From positions 82,501 through 146,500 of the forward strand of contig JAOTOM010004278.1 of assembly GCA_034440615.1 (NCBI GenBank): 64,000 nt of DNA, given 5' to 3'. This document shows positions 11,744 to 24,552 of this stretch, one piece after another. Under the pieces are notes generated by a model. That model saw nothing but the letters and a program-made list of their open reading frames with translations. It was not told where the DNA came from and did not search any database. The stretch's first letter is position 1. Each line of letters opens with the position of its first letter. The DNA is from Ashinkailepas kermadecensis (lineage: Eukaryota; Arthropoda; Thecostraca; Neolepadidae). The translations under genes were made by a program, and so were the position numbers.

Positions 11744-11840
11744 CAGTGGCGTACCTAGGATTTGCGCTAAGGGGGGTGGGAGTGGGGGGGGGGGGAGACA
11801 AACGGATTTGGATGGGGCCCACCTAGCCCCCTTTTTTAAT
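11744..11840. mobile_element. Possible hAT-like transposon end
   Basis: CAGTGGCGTACCTAGGATTTG resembles hAT terminal sequences of the type CAG-GGCGTA-CCAGGATTT. No partner end or 8-bp duplication was located. Confidence 0.3.
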
Positions 11841-12149
11841 AAAAAAAGGTCCACGGATTTCGACCACTATTTTATTTTCAAAGGGGACCTTTTCATAAAA
11901 TAATAAGTGCCCAACTTAATTGTCCCGTGGAGAGGGCCCAATCCACCAGCATCGCTTCTGAATCGCCGGATTTCAGTCCTAACTCCCCCCATCGTGTTCG
12001 AAGGTTGTTCTTTCGTTATCCCTTGATAAGTCACCTCAATCTGCCGAAATTACACCTGTACAAATTACTCAGAAATGTAAAATTTCCCAATTTCAGGCGT
12101 TCCAGATACCAATGCCAGGTTGCCAAAACGCTAACGTTCGTGTACGTGC

Positions 12150-14110
12150 ACACCGCCTCGTGCATTCGGCGCATTGGCCACTCTTCCGTTTTTCTTCGTC
12201 TACAGATGTGTTTTAGGGCTCCAGCCAATTTTTCTCAGGAACCCGGCATACTTTTGACACCACGGCTTTTTTAAGAGTTTTGTTGCTTTATTTGTGCACC
12301 GACGATATTGTTGAGATACCGGCCAGTTTTCGAAGACCTCGATGTGTTTATTTAGTGTCCGGTGTTTTTCTTCTTTCTTTACGACCTTGTCGCTTTTTGG
12401 AGGTCTCAGCCTGTTTTTGTGGCTCCCATGCGGTCTCATGATCTTGGTGTTCCTTGAGGGTCTCCGTTGTATGTGTGTGTGTGTTTTTTTTAGGGCTCCG
12501 GTGTGTTTATTTAGAATTGCAACGCATGTTTTAAGGTCTTGTCGCTTTTTGCGAGACTCGGTACGTTTTGGAGGGCCCGGTGCGTTTTTGTCCTTTCGCT
12601 GTGCTGCTAGGATCCCGCTGTGTTTATTTCGGTCTCCTGATCGCACATTTGTGGTACCCTAGCACGATTTTTGAGGCTGCGGTATAATTTATCGTGGTCC
12701 CGGCGCGACTTTTGAGGCCCAGGCGCTTGTCTCGGGGAGACCCGACGCCAGCTTTCTGGGCTAGACGCAATTTTTGGTGAATTCTTCCGGTTTTTGAAAG
12801 CTTAAGTCCTGACCTGATTTTTCGGGCACCCGGCGCCATATTTTTGTGTCCCGCCGCGATTTTTCGAGCTGGGGTATGTTTTCTTGGAGGACATACACGA
12901 TTTTTGAACGCATCTGGTGGTATGGTTGCGGCTCGGGCTTGACGTTTGTCGAGTCACGATTCGATTTTTGGGGCCACGCTGTGCTTATATGGAGCCGCCG
13001 ACGCCAATTTTGGGAGCTCGAGGGGAATTTCTGATTCCCCGACCCGAATTTTTGGGACTACCGACGGGAAATTTAGGTCCCGAGCGCAACATTTGGGGCG
13101 GGGGCGCGGCGCGAGTTTGCCGGGCGCGTTGTACTTCACTGGGCGCCAACGTGATTTTGGTGGGCCTCGGTGCGAGTTTTTGGGGACCCCGGCGCGTTGC
13201 TTGGGAGTCCACCCCTTCAGGAGTTTGTGGGTGGGGGGCGCGGAATTTTCCTCTGGTACGCCACTGCGGCTGCTCAACGAGTTTTTTTTTTCAGCCGATA
13301 ACACCATTCAGAGAAGATAGGCCATTCAGTGAATTTTCCTTCGGGATCTGTTCTAAATTTTCCCGTGCTCGGGTCGATTCGATGGAGTCCATTTGCGACT
13401 TTTTGGGGCCAGTTCTATTTTTGTAAGCCCTTTGCTCGATATGTTTGGGCCCCGGTACGATTCATTAGGCTACGGGTGCAATTTGCTTAGTACCGTTTTT
13501 TTCACGTTTCTTTCCGGGGCCCGACGCGTTTTCGGTTTTTTTTTGGGGGGTCTTTGACGTAATTTTTGTGGCCGCTGAGTGGCATTCCGGATAGGAATTG
13601 ATTTCTGGGAAGCCAGCTGCGACTTATCGGGCTCTGGTGTGAATATTTGGGCCCCAGTGTGATTTTGAATGGCGGCGACGATACTTTTTTTTGGTGTCTA
13701 GGTGCGATTTTTTTTTGGGGGGGGCCCCGTCGTCATTTGGCGGGATACCTAGCGCGAGTTTTAGTGGCCTCCACACGTTTTGAGGGCCCCAAAACGTTTT
13801 GGGGTTCTTGGAGCGATTGTTGGGACCCCAGAGTGATCTATGTCCGGACTGTTTTTTTTCGTTGCATCTACTTCATCTTTCTGGTTGCTCCCGATTAAAC
13901 TTTTGGGGCCCCGGTGCGACCTGCGGAGCCATTAGCGTGATTTCCAGGGGCCCAGGTGCGAACTTTTGAGGCCCCCAGTGTGGTTTCCATGGCCCCGGTC
14001 CGACATTTTTGGAGGCCCAACGTGGCTTTCAGGGTCCCCTTCGTGATCTTTTTGGCCCCAACGTGATCGTCAGAGGCCCATCCCGTTTTTTGGGCCCCAT
14101 CACACACATT
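12150..14110. repeat. Very diverged array, about 25-32 bp, nearly 2 kb
   Basis: Units of the form GCGCGATTTTTGGGGCCCCG recur for about 2 kb with heavy substitution, e.g. 12840-13150 and 13890-14100. Overlapping open frames on both strands follow the period and show no domain. Confidence 0.7.
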
Positions 14111-15980
14111 CTGCACCACACACCAGGATTTTTCTTTTGGAGGAGCTTCGTGCGCCGATAGCCGTCAGACTGATTTTTGGAGGTGAGGGTCGGCCCCCTT
14201 AAGAAAATACTATCTGTGACCTTGGTCAGGAGTTTTCCAACCCTGGCTGTACAGTCGATCACTGGAATTTTGGCATCCAGGTTTGGCAATGAAATGCTAC
14301 GTGATAATGTGCTCAAGATTCACAGGAAAGTGCAGGCTGAAATTATGGTTTCACAGGTTTAAGCAAAATAAAAATATCCTCACCATAACAAACTACCCGA
14401 ACATTTTCCTCTCCACATTCAGGAGTACAAAGCACAAACCCAACTATGACCCTGGGCACGGCGAAACTCCGAGTATGATATTTCCAATGATTTTATCCAA
14501 AATGTTGTAAAAAAGTCTTGCCATATGTTCAAACAACCACGCTGTAGGATTTGAAATAGACGTTTACCGGTGAACTACCGCCATACAAGATTGCTACCCG
14601 TTCAGACCACACATTTTATAAGCACTCACAAAATTACACAAGCAAGACTCCACACCCCACCATCCATGACGGGGTTGCTTGAAAAACATGCATATAAACA
14701 CTCAATTAGTTTTTTTTCGTGCGTTATACGTGTCGCCGTTCCCCGACTCACGATCTGTGACCAACACCACAAGGCTTTATGAACTATCGCACTATTTAAC
14801 CGCATATATCTACAATTATGTGGTAAATGTTCATTCGGTGAGTGAAATACTTCGGTTTGGTCCATGGAATATAATTATCGTTCATTCGCGACCAAAAACT
14901 CAACGTGAAACTGGTCCACTTAATTTGTAAGCACTGCAGCTAAGCAGCGCGTTTATGGTACTCATCTCTGAAGTTCCATCCCGCAAACGACTCAACGGAT
15001 ACGGGGTACACGCCCCAATGAAAATCAGAGATAAGCTTCGTTGTGTCCAACCTTCTGAAGCCAGACAGATTCAAGATCACATGGATGCAGGTTGGAAAAC
15101 CCCTTTCCAATCCCATCGTGACGTAGCGTTCTCAGAATGGTTCCGAAAGTGAGCACACTCGCTCTGATTAAGTGAGTATCCAGAACCACGTGGTATCGCC
15201 CCAGGCTTGTTTACTACTATTATTACGCTTCTTGTAGTCACACGGGGACAGACATGGGCTCTTCGTTTGAAGTCGATGAAACAAATTTGTTGTCAGCAAC
15301 GGTAACATTTGCTGTAAATCATGAAAACTGTGCATATGGAGAATAATACTATACTGTGAATAACAATTAAATTAAAATACACGATAGCAATTACTTTTCT
15401 TTAAAATCGCAGTCGCTATAATAAAAACCGACCAAACGCTAAATTAACGCTGCGCAAAACCAGCTGTCGTCGGCCGGAGCACGAACCCCCGTCTGCCTCC
15501 CCGGTTGCCATGCCATGCAAAAACGCCGGCTTTTCTTGATGGACCCATTCAGCGATCAGCTGATCTGAAGGAATTTGTGAAATGTCTAAGTCACGTGCTA
15601 TTGTTGACGTGGGCGTTAACATGATTCGTTTGGTGAGGTAGGATTGTCAATGCAAGTACATCAGAAGAACCGGGACATGATCTGGAAGTCAAGGAGGTAC
15701 TGACAGGTACATGGCACGCCGAGACGAAAGACAGTTAACATAGTTACATTCTTGCAGTACGTAATCATCTGGCAATGACAATGCGAGAGAAGCCAGCCAT
15801 TCCCCTAAATCCAGACAAATAGATTAGACAAAGGAAGTATGAGGAAACACTTCTTCGTTCACGCAACACCTGTCTTCATCCCAATTGTCTTACTCAATTC
15901 CAAGTATGTGCATAAATTCATAAGTTAATAACTTCAACTAGTAAAATACATGCTAAAACTAATTTAAAAAACAGGGTATT
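14111..15980. other. Unassigned
   Basis: No exon, RNA or element recognised. Confidence 0.3.
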
Positions 15981-15989
15981 CGAGTCGCA

Positions 15990-16370
15990 CCAGCCGACAG
16001 CACATACCACCATGGGAGCGAAGGTTCCAGCGCCGTTGTCTTTCAGCTTGTCCGTCCACGAATGCCGTCGGTGTCGTCGCACGGAAACGATATATAGCCG
16101 TGCTATATATCGTATAGCACGATAAGACGATACACTAGGTAGGCCGGTGGGAGGCCCGCCGCCGTTCAGCGGCCACCGCGCCGCGTATCGAGCCAGCAGC
16201 CAGGCACTGTGGCGCGGCGCCCCCGCCGGTCCGTACACCGGGCCGACGCAGCCGGCACCGGTACAGTCTCTGGCAGCGACTCCGCGACACCGTACACTCG
16301 TCTGCATGGCCGCCGCACAGCGCCAGACGGGCGCCCGGTCAACAGGGTGGTGGATTTGATGGTTCAATTT
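15990..16370. promoter_or_regulatory. GC/CpG-rich island with overlapping hairpins
   Basis: CpG-dense sequence in AT-rich surroundings, with hairpin arms at 16088-16120. No splice-bounded exon found; a promoter role is only a guess. Confidence 0.25.
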
Positions 16371-17530
16371 ATTCTCGAGTGGAGCCGTCACTTCCTCAAA
16401 ACAAGATCACAGCCGAGTCAATGCCGGCCTTGTACCGTGGTAAAATGCTCGCATGCCATAGAACAGACCAAATGTAACTGAATGATTTATTGAGAGATAC
16501 CATAGTTACTGTCTGGGGAATATATGTTCAGACAAGTGCCACTAAAAATCGGGTTACTTGTTGGGGTAAAAAAATACAACAACACGGGTGGAATTTTTGA
16601 AAAAAGACAACACTGAGAGAGGGAGCGGGTCGACCCCGAAATGTATACAAAGTTACACCCAGTTCAAATTTGAGAAATATAATGAGCTGAGCTATGAGTG
16701 TGCTCTTTTTTAAATTTATGGGGGGGGGGGGGATGACACCACCGGTAAGTCTTTGGTTTAGTTATTTCAATTTAATGGCATAGGGCCAGCTATAAATTTC
16801 TGGATTTAAAGGGGAGTACCGTTATCCTGGCAAAAACGTGACGTGACGACCAGGTGCGCTCGTTGTATATTTAGCTAAGTGGCTACTACTCGGATGCTAA
16901 AGACTTCCACCTCCTGTGACAATTAATACTGAAGCTAATGAAGCATATGTCAAACTATTGTGATATGGAAGTTGATTAACGCTCTCAATACAGAGGGGGA
17001 GGGTAGTTGCAGTCATCCCCAGCAGTTTTCTTGAGCACAGTGGACAACGGATGGCGGCAGCGCGGCACCGTGTCATCTGACTGATCGCTAATCACTTCCG
17101 GATATCTTGGTTAAAAAGTCATCGTCCGGTCGTGTCAGGTCATCGAAATAATACACCTTTCCTGGAGGTATATGCAGTACTTTTTTTTGCTGAAATCGTA
17201 GCAGTTGTCTCCTTTACTTGTTAGCTTGCTGAGATGAGAACACTCGACTTTCTGTCTGTGCTGCAGGCCGCAGATCCACCAAGTCATCTTCTCGAGACAA
17301 AGTGAGGTTATTTATATAAATTGGCTTAATATGACCTGATTGAGCACACAACATAGAAATAAGGATATTGTATACTCTGACTTTGAATTCAGCGACACCT
17401 ATTATTTGCTTCACACAGAAGTGTTTTATAGGCTTTCGCCCATAAATTAACATAACACTGGATGCAATCTGTGTGGGTTCCACCTGACTTGGCCTGCCAA
17501 GGTGTACGTTACAAAGCCCACTGAGCTGTT
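16371..17530. other. Unassigned
   Basis: A minus frame at 17214-17582 (122 codons) overlaps a SINE edge and has no recognisable domain. Otherwise nothing seen. Confidence 0.3.
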
Positions 17531-17544
17531 GATAGCCTAAACTA

Positions 17545-17726
17545 GGCAGGCAGGTAGGTAATTGGATTATTCTACAACGCATCCGACTGCTGGTTGATAT
17601 AGCGTCTCCAATCTCTCACGCCGGTTAGTCGCGGGCGGACTCGGTAATCCCGCCGGCTGTGGGATTCGAACCCACGATCCTACCACCAAGAACCCAATTC
17701 CTACCCATTGAGCTACCGCAGCTCCT
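17545..17726 (-). mobile_element. Family B SINE
   Basis: Flanked by ATAGCCTAAACTA (17532-17544) and GTAGCCTAAGCTA (17727-17739). In the RNA sense: GCGGTAGCTCAATGGGTAGG, box B GGTTCGAATCCCACA, and a tail ending in CCTACCTGCCTGCC repeats. Confidence 0.85.
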
Positions 17727-17739
17727 GTAGCCTAAGCTA

Positions 17740-18440
17740 CACAATAGTGTAGCTAAGTATACTGCTGGGGCTCTCGTCTTAAACACATTCGGTGTAAGTC
17801 AGGCTGAAGGTGCCGAGATTCGACGTTTCGGGAATTTTTACCTTCAACCAGCGCTGGAGTCACTGACCGAAAGTGTCACATCGGTTATCCTATGAGAATA
17901 TAAATAATAAATGGCCTGATTTTCATAGGCAATGAACGGGTACAATCACGATTCAGGGACAGTAACCAACTTATTCGGACAAAATAACAAATATAATTAA
18001 AAAAAGAACGAACAATCATATTTCGGCTGGAAATTACAATGTAACGAATATGGACATTATAATGATATTTTTTAATGTTTCTTGTTGACAACAAAAGCCG
18101 TATTTCTCATACCTCCAAAGTTTGAAAACTTCGGTTGAGATTGTAACTCCGGAATAACGTATGTGGGACACATATTTCAGTATTCTTCATCTTTATATCT
18201 TGTATAGTTCCGAAGCGTGGAGTATTTCGCTTGACTTTGTAATTTGTAATTCACGAATAGCGCGAGTGGGACAAACAATCAAATTGTATGAAATTCAGCC
18301 TTAGTTTCTTCCCTAGCTCGATAGTTTCTTGTGGTTATACCTACATTACAGGACATGGCTGCTTTCATTAAACTGGCATAGGGCGTTCTGAAGCTGTTTC
18401 ATTATATGCGACAGCGCGCGCATGTAGCAGTAATATGAAT
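17740..18440. other. Unassigned
   Basis: AT-rich, no feature recognised. Confidence 0.3.
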
Positions 18441-18445
18441 GAGGC

Positions 18446-18503
18446 GGTGGCTAAGAAGTATAAGTAGTGCTGGAAAATAAACTACTTATACTTCTTAGCC
18501 ACC
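18446..18503. repeat. Perfect 23-bp inverted repeat with 12-nt loop
   Basis: Left arm 18446-18468 (starts GGTGGCTAAGAAG) is exactly complementary to 18481-18503 (ends CTTCTTAGCCACC). It is transcribable as a small hairpin from either strand; no transposon ends were recognised around it. Confidence 0.9.
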
Positions 18504-18639
18504 ACATTTCCTCTTCGACTTTACATTTAACTTCATGCATAAAAATACATGCTGGGCCGACCAACAACATGCGTAGATGTAAGTCAGATTGAGAGCGTGA
18601 TGCAAGTCATACTGTACCGTTAGGCTTTCTTTGAGCCGC

Positions 18640-19100
18640 AGCTCGGTGGCGGCCCCGAAGCTAGCCGTATGGCGGCTTTTTCAAACGAGTCAACGAGTCA
18701 TTGTCCGACAAATGCTTACTGCAGCGGTGGGCTATTGTCGGCCGGTCGGCAGGTCGGTTGGCCAGCCAGCCGCCGCAGTAGCCACGCCGGCCGGGCCGGG
18801 CAGGCGGTGCCAGGCGGGTTAGCGGGTTGGCGCGCCGGCCGGCCGGCCGGCCGGCCGGCCCGGACGAGCGCGGGCGGACGGAAAAATGGCCTGGCGCGAC
18901 CGGCGGCCGCTTGCCAGCCGGCGGCCGGCCGTGCCGGCACCATGCGCCGCGCCCGCCCGCCCGCCCGCTCGCCTGGCTATCGATTCGGACGGTGACGAGT
19001 CGGTCGGCGGCCGCCAGCCTAGCCAGGTGGCAGCACCGGTCTGCCGGCACACCCAAGCCGAGTTCCTATCGACCGCTGCCGCACAACCGCCAGAAATAAT
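18640..19100. promoter_or_regulatory. Strong GC-rich island with GGCC repeats
   Basis: Very GC- and CpG-rich, including a (GGCC)n run near 18835-18862. Open frames on both strands are Ala/Arg/Gly/Pro-rich and look compositional. It may be a promoter or first-exon region, but no start or splice signal decides it. Confidence 0.3.
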
Positions 19101-19109
19101 GGCGCTATA

Positions 19110-20320
19110 TGAGAACTGCACACTCTTGTTTGCTGTGTCCAGATCACATAGCCTTCCACCTATGTCTTCGTGCTACAGCCGAGAGTTGAGCCATGCCGTG
19201 TGGCGCACGGAAACTTCAGCCGCAGAGGTGTGTTCCGTAGCAGTCACACACATACCGCGATAGCAGCCAATCTCGCTTCTTTTCGTCAAAAGAAAAAAAA
19301 TATAAAGCGGTGCATTACTTCTTGACGAATGCCTGAAATCCGCCCCAGAAACATGACTGACATGAGATCGCGTACCAGATGGTCTTAATTAGTTTCAAAT
19401 GGAAGAACCAAAGCACCAGAGCCGGGCTATGGCATATCCATGCGAGTCGGATACGACAAATTTCAGCTCATGAAATTACAAAACTTTAAAACATGCTAGT
19501 AGTGCCAGCTACAAACGTCATATAGGTGATGTGAGGTGGGAAAGGTTGAGACCTAAACACTGCGACGTAAATGTACAATTGTAATGGATGCGGCCGGCCG
19601 TAGGACAAATGCTTCTCTTGTAAACCGCTCGATTGCAGGACCACTCTCTGGAGGTCCTGCGGATGGCTCAATCGTGACAAAAATTCACATGGCCTCCACG
19701 CACTGCCTTTTTTTGTAACTTGCAGGGTACACAATCTGGCCACCCTGCACCGGTCAGAAATTTCGGCGAACGACAAAAGGACCTAATTTTGGGGACCAAG
19801 TGCCATGTTTCGAAGGGTCAATTACATTCAATTTCAAGAATATATCATTTCAACATTTAAACATCTCAAGAACATATCCATTTTAAAACATCATGAGTTT
19901 GGATAGCTACCGGTGTAATGGCCGTGTAAAAAATATAATGCATTTAAATGCACTGTTAAATGCATCTTGCTTTTGATGAGGATGCAGACACTTACACAGC
20001 AACAGCTTGTTTTTCCCTCATCTCCAGGTGTCGTGTCTCGAAAATGACTGCGGATGCCCAACCATGTCGAGGTGCATGGGATGTGGTCATAGCTGGATAA
20101 CTCTCACCAAGCCACCGGGTCCAAGTTCTTATATTCAAGACAAATTTTAGATTGAATAGTGAAAATGACGAATTAACATTAGTAGGGTTATCAACTTAAC
20201 AAATTATCGAACGGTAATTTGTTCGAGGGTGGGGGGGGGGGGCTAGACCCCCGACCCACCCGGGATCTCCAGCCATCGACGCAGTGCACAGGCGTTCCAT
20301 TGATTGTTGGTGATGACACG
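19110..20320. other. Unassigned
   Basis: No exon or element recognised. Confidence 0.3.
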
Positions 20321-20324
20321 TTAA

Positions 20325-20411
20325 AAATGCACTTCACTGGGCAAAACGTTCATAAATGCACCTCACTAGTGAAAACGTTCTCAAATGCACCACACTAGGC
20401 AAAACGTTCAT
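20325..20411. repeat. 29-bp tandem repeat, 3 copies
   Basis: Units at 20325, 20354 and 20383 start AAATGCAC and contain AAAACGTTC. Confidence 0.9.
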
Positions 20412-21168
20412 AATGATATAACGATTGCATATTAAGCACACCGCCATCAAAGCAATGCCTGTCGAAGTCGTGGTGTATACAGAGAATACCACGGATGTGT
20501 GATTCCAAATTATACTCAGATATGAATCCTGGGTCTACAACAGACTCCATTTCACCTATTGTTTTTAACGGTGAAAATGTACGTTCTCTTTTCGAAAACT
20601 ATCAACTTTTCATATTCAACATTCCGCCATCGAGATCCATCGGCGACCCTGACAACGGACACAGATTGTTCGTGGGACCACACTGTAATCTGGCAGGAAA
20701 TGGGCTCCTGGACTTGACAGGATTACTGCGATCATTTTCCATCCATTTGCTGCACTGAAATGTCACAATAGCGTGGACAAACAAGTATTCTAAGTTGGAT
20801 TCTTGAAAATGAAATACATCCAAAGAATAATCCAACAAACTAACCTAAGCAATACAATTCAAGTAATGATACCGAAACGGAGTTTTGTATACCTGAGTGG
20901 GCAACTACCTGATCAAAGACTGATTTTGCCGCCAATGTCTTCTGGGTTGTGGCCCCCAATGGAACTGGCTTTGAAGTGCTGGAGTGTTATAGCTAATACA
21001 TCCAAGCAACTATTGCATATTTGCGCTATGCATTGTGACCAACATATGCCTGTACTGGACGTCCATCGATGCAGTGAAAGGCAACGATGTAAGTACATTT
21101 CCCATTGATGTTTTATCACTGTGCATTGTATCAATTTCAATGCGACAGCAATTTCACATTGCTTACCC
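20412..21168. other. Unassigned
   Basis: No feature recognised; the open frames have no domain. Confidence 0.3.
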
Positions 21169-21252
21169 GAGTGCGTGAACACTGAACGTCATGAACGAGT
21201 GCGTGAACACGGAACGTCATGAATGAGTGCGTAAACACGAAACGTCATGAAT
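21169..21252. repeat. 28-bp tandem repeat, 3 copies
   Basis: Units at 21169, 21197 and 21225 start GAGTGCGT(G/A)AACAC and end CGTCATGAA. Confidence 0.9.
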
Positions 21253-21343
21253 GCAGCATCACACAGTGTAAATGTCGCGATTTCCTCATTAACTTTAGGG
21301 AAGCTTAACATGAGCCTCAAACAGTTACGTTGAGAAGAGCGAC

Positions 21344-22261
21344 TTAACACGCGCCCTGGAGGGCCTCTGAGAATTACGCGCACTGGAGGGGGGCGGATTC
21401 CGCCCCCCCCCTAAGATCTCGGCTCCTAGTAAAGCTGGAGGAACGAAATTCGCAGGGTGGATGGGCACGGTAGTGAACTCTATTGTGTGCCATTTTCGTG
21501 ACCTTAGGTCAATATCTTCAAGGTCAAATGAGGTCAGATTGGCAAAATTTTCCGGTTTTGCGTGGCTTGGCTTGTCATCGTTATGGATCGCTGTGATTGT
21601 GTTTAAATGCTCAAAAATGGGCATCAATGATGTTTTGGACATTACTAATGATGCAATGCAGATGCTAGACCCAACATTTGACCTCAGGTCACCTATATAG
21701 CACCACTTTATCAGGTCAGTTACCGGAACCGGCCGCCCGCCCGACTGCTCCGTCGGGCAGCTCGGAACAATCGGCTTCGTGAAGAAGGGAGTGAAGTACA
21801 TGAATAAAGTATGGAAACGCAATGACAAACAATACAAATGACAACCAGTAGTGCATTTATGGCAACATTCCAGTTGATCAAGTTTGGTTCCATTAACCTG
21901 TCATGAACTTTACCTGCCTTGACCTTGGCGACCTAACATGACCTTGAAACTATACAGCATATCAATATGCATCAAACAAGTCGCTAGTGTTGCCTAGAAC
22001 ACTTCCCTTTTGTCAGTATACTGGAAGCGCATCAGCGCCGATTTTTGTGGTCTGGCGCTATAACATTTTTTGATTTTAGCGGCCCCTAACTTGAAAAAGT
22101 TTCGGCCGATTTCCATTTTTCTTACTTTAAACGACGCGCCGTTCATTTCTAAGCAGGTACACCGAAAATCGCGTATATCGAGCGGTAAAATCTGCAGTTA
22201 TTTGCGAAAAACCGGAGGGGTGGGCGGATTTCGCCCCCCCCCCCTCCAGTGCGCGTGTTAA
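21344..22261 (+). mobile_element. TTAA-flanked inverted-repeat element, copy 1
   Basis: Bounded by TTAA at both ends (21344-21347 and 22258-22261). Terminal repeats are CACGCGCCCTGGAGG (left) and CCTCCAGTGCGCGTG (right), with a sub-terminal repeat ACGCGCACTGGAGG and GGGGGCGGATTCCGCC nearby. The interior includes GGTCAATATCTTCAAGGTCA and a CTGCTCCGTCGGGCAG palindrome. About 0.9 kb with no transposase, so non-autonomous. TTAA targets are characteristic of piggyBac-type elements. Confidence 0.8.
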
Positions 22262-22450
22262 AGCTATGACATCTTGAAGTGCTCAAAATTAAAGACAGCA
22301 AAACGCGATAACTAGTTCGATGATCACTGAAAGACATTTTTAGCTCTGATCAGGATCATCGATATCATGTGATAGTCATGTTTGTGTGGCACAAACTGTG
22401 CCAATGGACCGCCACGGACACGACTCTTTGACATACACCAGCCATGGCGT

Positions 22451-22992
22451 CGGCTGATCAGCCCATCGGCACATATCGGACCACCGACCAGCTGGCCAGC
22501 CTATCGGCACATATCGGACCACCGGTCGGCTGATCAGCCCATCGGCACATATCGGACCACCGGTCGGCTGATCAGCCTATCGGCACATATCGGACCACCG
22601 GTCGGCTGATCAGCCTATCGGCACATATCGGACCACCGACCAGCTGGCCAGCCTATCGGCACATATCGGACCACCGGTCGGCTGATCAGCCTATCGGCAC
22701 ATATCGGACCACCGGTCGGCTGATCAGCCTATCGGCACATATCGGACCACCGGTCGGCTGATCAGCCTATCGGCACATATCGGACCATCGGTCGGCTGAT
22801 CAGCCCATCGGCACATATCGGCTGATCAGCCCATCGGCACATATCGGACCACCGACCGGCTGATCAGCCCATCGGCACATATCGGCTGATCAGCCCATCG
22901 GCACATATCGGACCACCGGTCGGCTGATCAGCCCATCGGCACATATCGGACCACCGGTCGGCTGATCAGCCCATCGGCATATATCGGACCAC
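22451..22992. repeat. 38-bp minisatellite
   Basis: Unit made of GGCTGATCAGCC, ATCGGCACATATCGG and ACCACCGG, tandemly repeated with variant (CAGCTGGCCAG) and shortened units. GGCTGATCAGCC is itself palindromic. Confidence 0.95.
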
Positions 22993-23228
22993 ACGCATTT
23001 TCTCTCCAGCACAGCTCACCAGCACATAAATAACCATCCCTGGACCCGTACATGTCATGCTAGTGTATTACAGGCCTAAGATTGGCTTACAACAGGGTGA
23101 TCGATCACCCGTACCATGCAGAACATGAAAAATTCAACCGAACCTGCCCCGACGAAAACTACCACTATCGACCATTACCGGCGAATTCTGCAAAATGAAC
23201 AAATCGGCCATCTATATGCCTCAAGTAT

Positions 23229-23506
23229 TTTTAAAACAAAAAAAAAAAAAAACCAAAGCCAACCCCTTTTTTTCCAAAACCCCCAAAAAAAAAAAAAAAA
23301 AAACCACCCCCCAACCCTTCAACAAAAAAGCCTTCATAGTTAAAAAATTTTTTTTGTTTAAAAAAAAACCAAAAAACTTGTTTTTTTTTTTTTTCACAAA
23401 ATACAACGCAGGGGGGTTGGTTTAAAAAAAAAAAAAATATAAAAAAAAGAAAAAAAACCAACAAAAAAAAAACAGAGAAAAAAAAAAAAGGGGGGGTAAG
23501 ACACGC

Positions 23507-23574
<68 letters not shown>

Positions 23575-23597
23575 AAAAGGGGGCAAAAAAAAAAAAG
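23229..23597. other. Homopolymer-rich low-complexity stretch, probable assembly problem
   Basis: Almost every base is in an A, C, G or T run, ending in an A tract of over 60. This differs from the flanks and looks like inflated homopolymers from noisy reads or gap filling. Confidence 0.6.
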
Positions 23598-23619
23598 CAG
23601 TGTTCTCAAGTTCATTTTG

Positions 23620-24540
23620 AGTTAGGTGTCCGATGCAAGAAAAAATGCCAGGGATGAGGAAAAATGTAAAATGCAAGAAATGCCAGAGAGGAGGAAAAAT
23701 GAAAAACGCTGGTACTTAGATGTACATGTTGGGAACACATGAACTGTTGAATCCGAGTCGCAGCTGCTGAATTCGGTTCAAGAAAGTAACTGTTTTGATG
23801 TGTGAAGAAATAAAGATATAGGCAATCAATTTTTGGATGCAATATCTACAGATAAGAAAAATTGGATACATCCTGCATGATCCTGTCCTCTGGGGATCCC
23901 CCAACATGAACCTGTGGGAGTTATACCAAATTAAGTGATACCAAATTAAGTGTAGAAAACAGTTGCCCGACACAGCGTGGCATGGTTGAGTAACTCCCGA
24001 CCATGTCTGGAAGTTCACCAGAAACACACAATTTTAAGCTAATCTTGAACAATCGCTTGGTGTTAGCCCCCCCCCCACAGAAAGTGCAGACACAGTGTAT
24101 CTATGGCCTGGCAAACACAAAGCTGTTCAATGACAGAAATGCCTTGGTATGGCTCCTGCCACCAAGCCAAACGTGGTGGTCACAGACAAATCATGCTAAC
24201 GAATATTATACTTCACCTCTTGGTTATGCCAAGATAGGCTCAGACAGGTCGGTCTCTTCGTACTACGCTTGCAGTAAAAAGACACGCTTTCTCATGTGAA
24301 TTAATATGCAGATTACAGAGTGGTACACACGGTCTGAAGCGTGTCATTGTTGTATGTACGTTTTATGTTGCATTTGTTGTAGGTGCTTATGCCCTCTTTG
24401 TGGCGTTCTATATTACCTGTGGTAGGCTTCGTGTGATCTTTGTTGTACCTTGTATGTTGTTTTTGTTGTTGTTGTGAAAATACCCCTTTGCTATTGTTAT
24501 ATGTTGTTTTAACGCCCCTCCCATCCTTTATGGAAACCCT
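23620..24540. other. Unassigned
   Basis: A short GAGGAAAAATG(T/A)AAAA repeat near 23655-23705; nothing else recognised. Confidence 0.3.
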
Positions 24541-24552
24541 GACCAATCTACT

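Noticed and set aside
18640..19100. Arg/Ala/Pro-rich open frames on both strands
   Set aside because: Explained by extreme GC content; no start or splice signal supports coding.
22451..22992. CRISPR-like array
   Set aside because: There are no unique spacers; units are contiguous minisatellite repeats in a eukaryotic genome.
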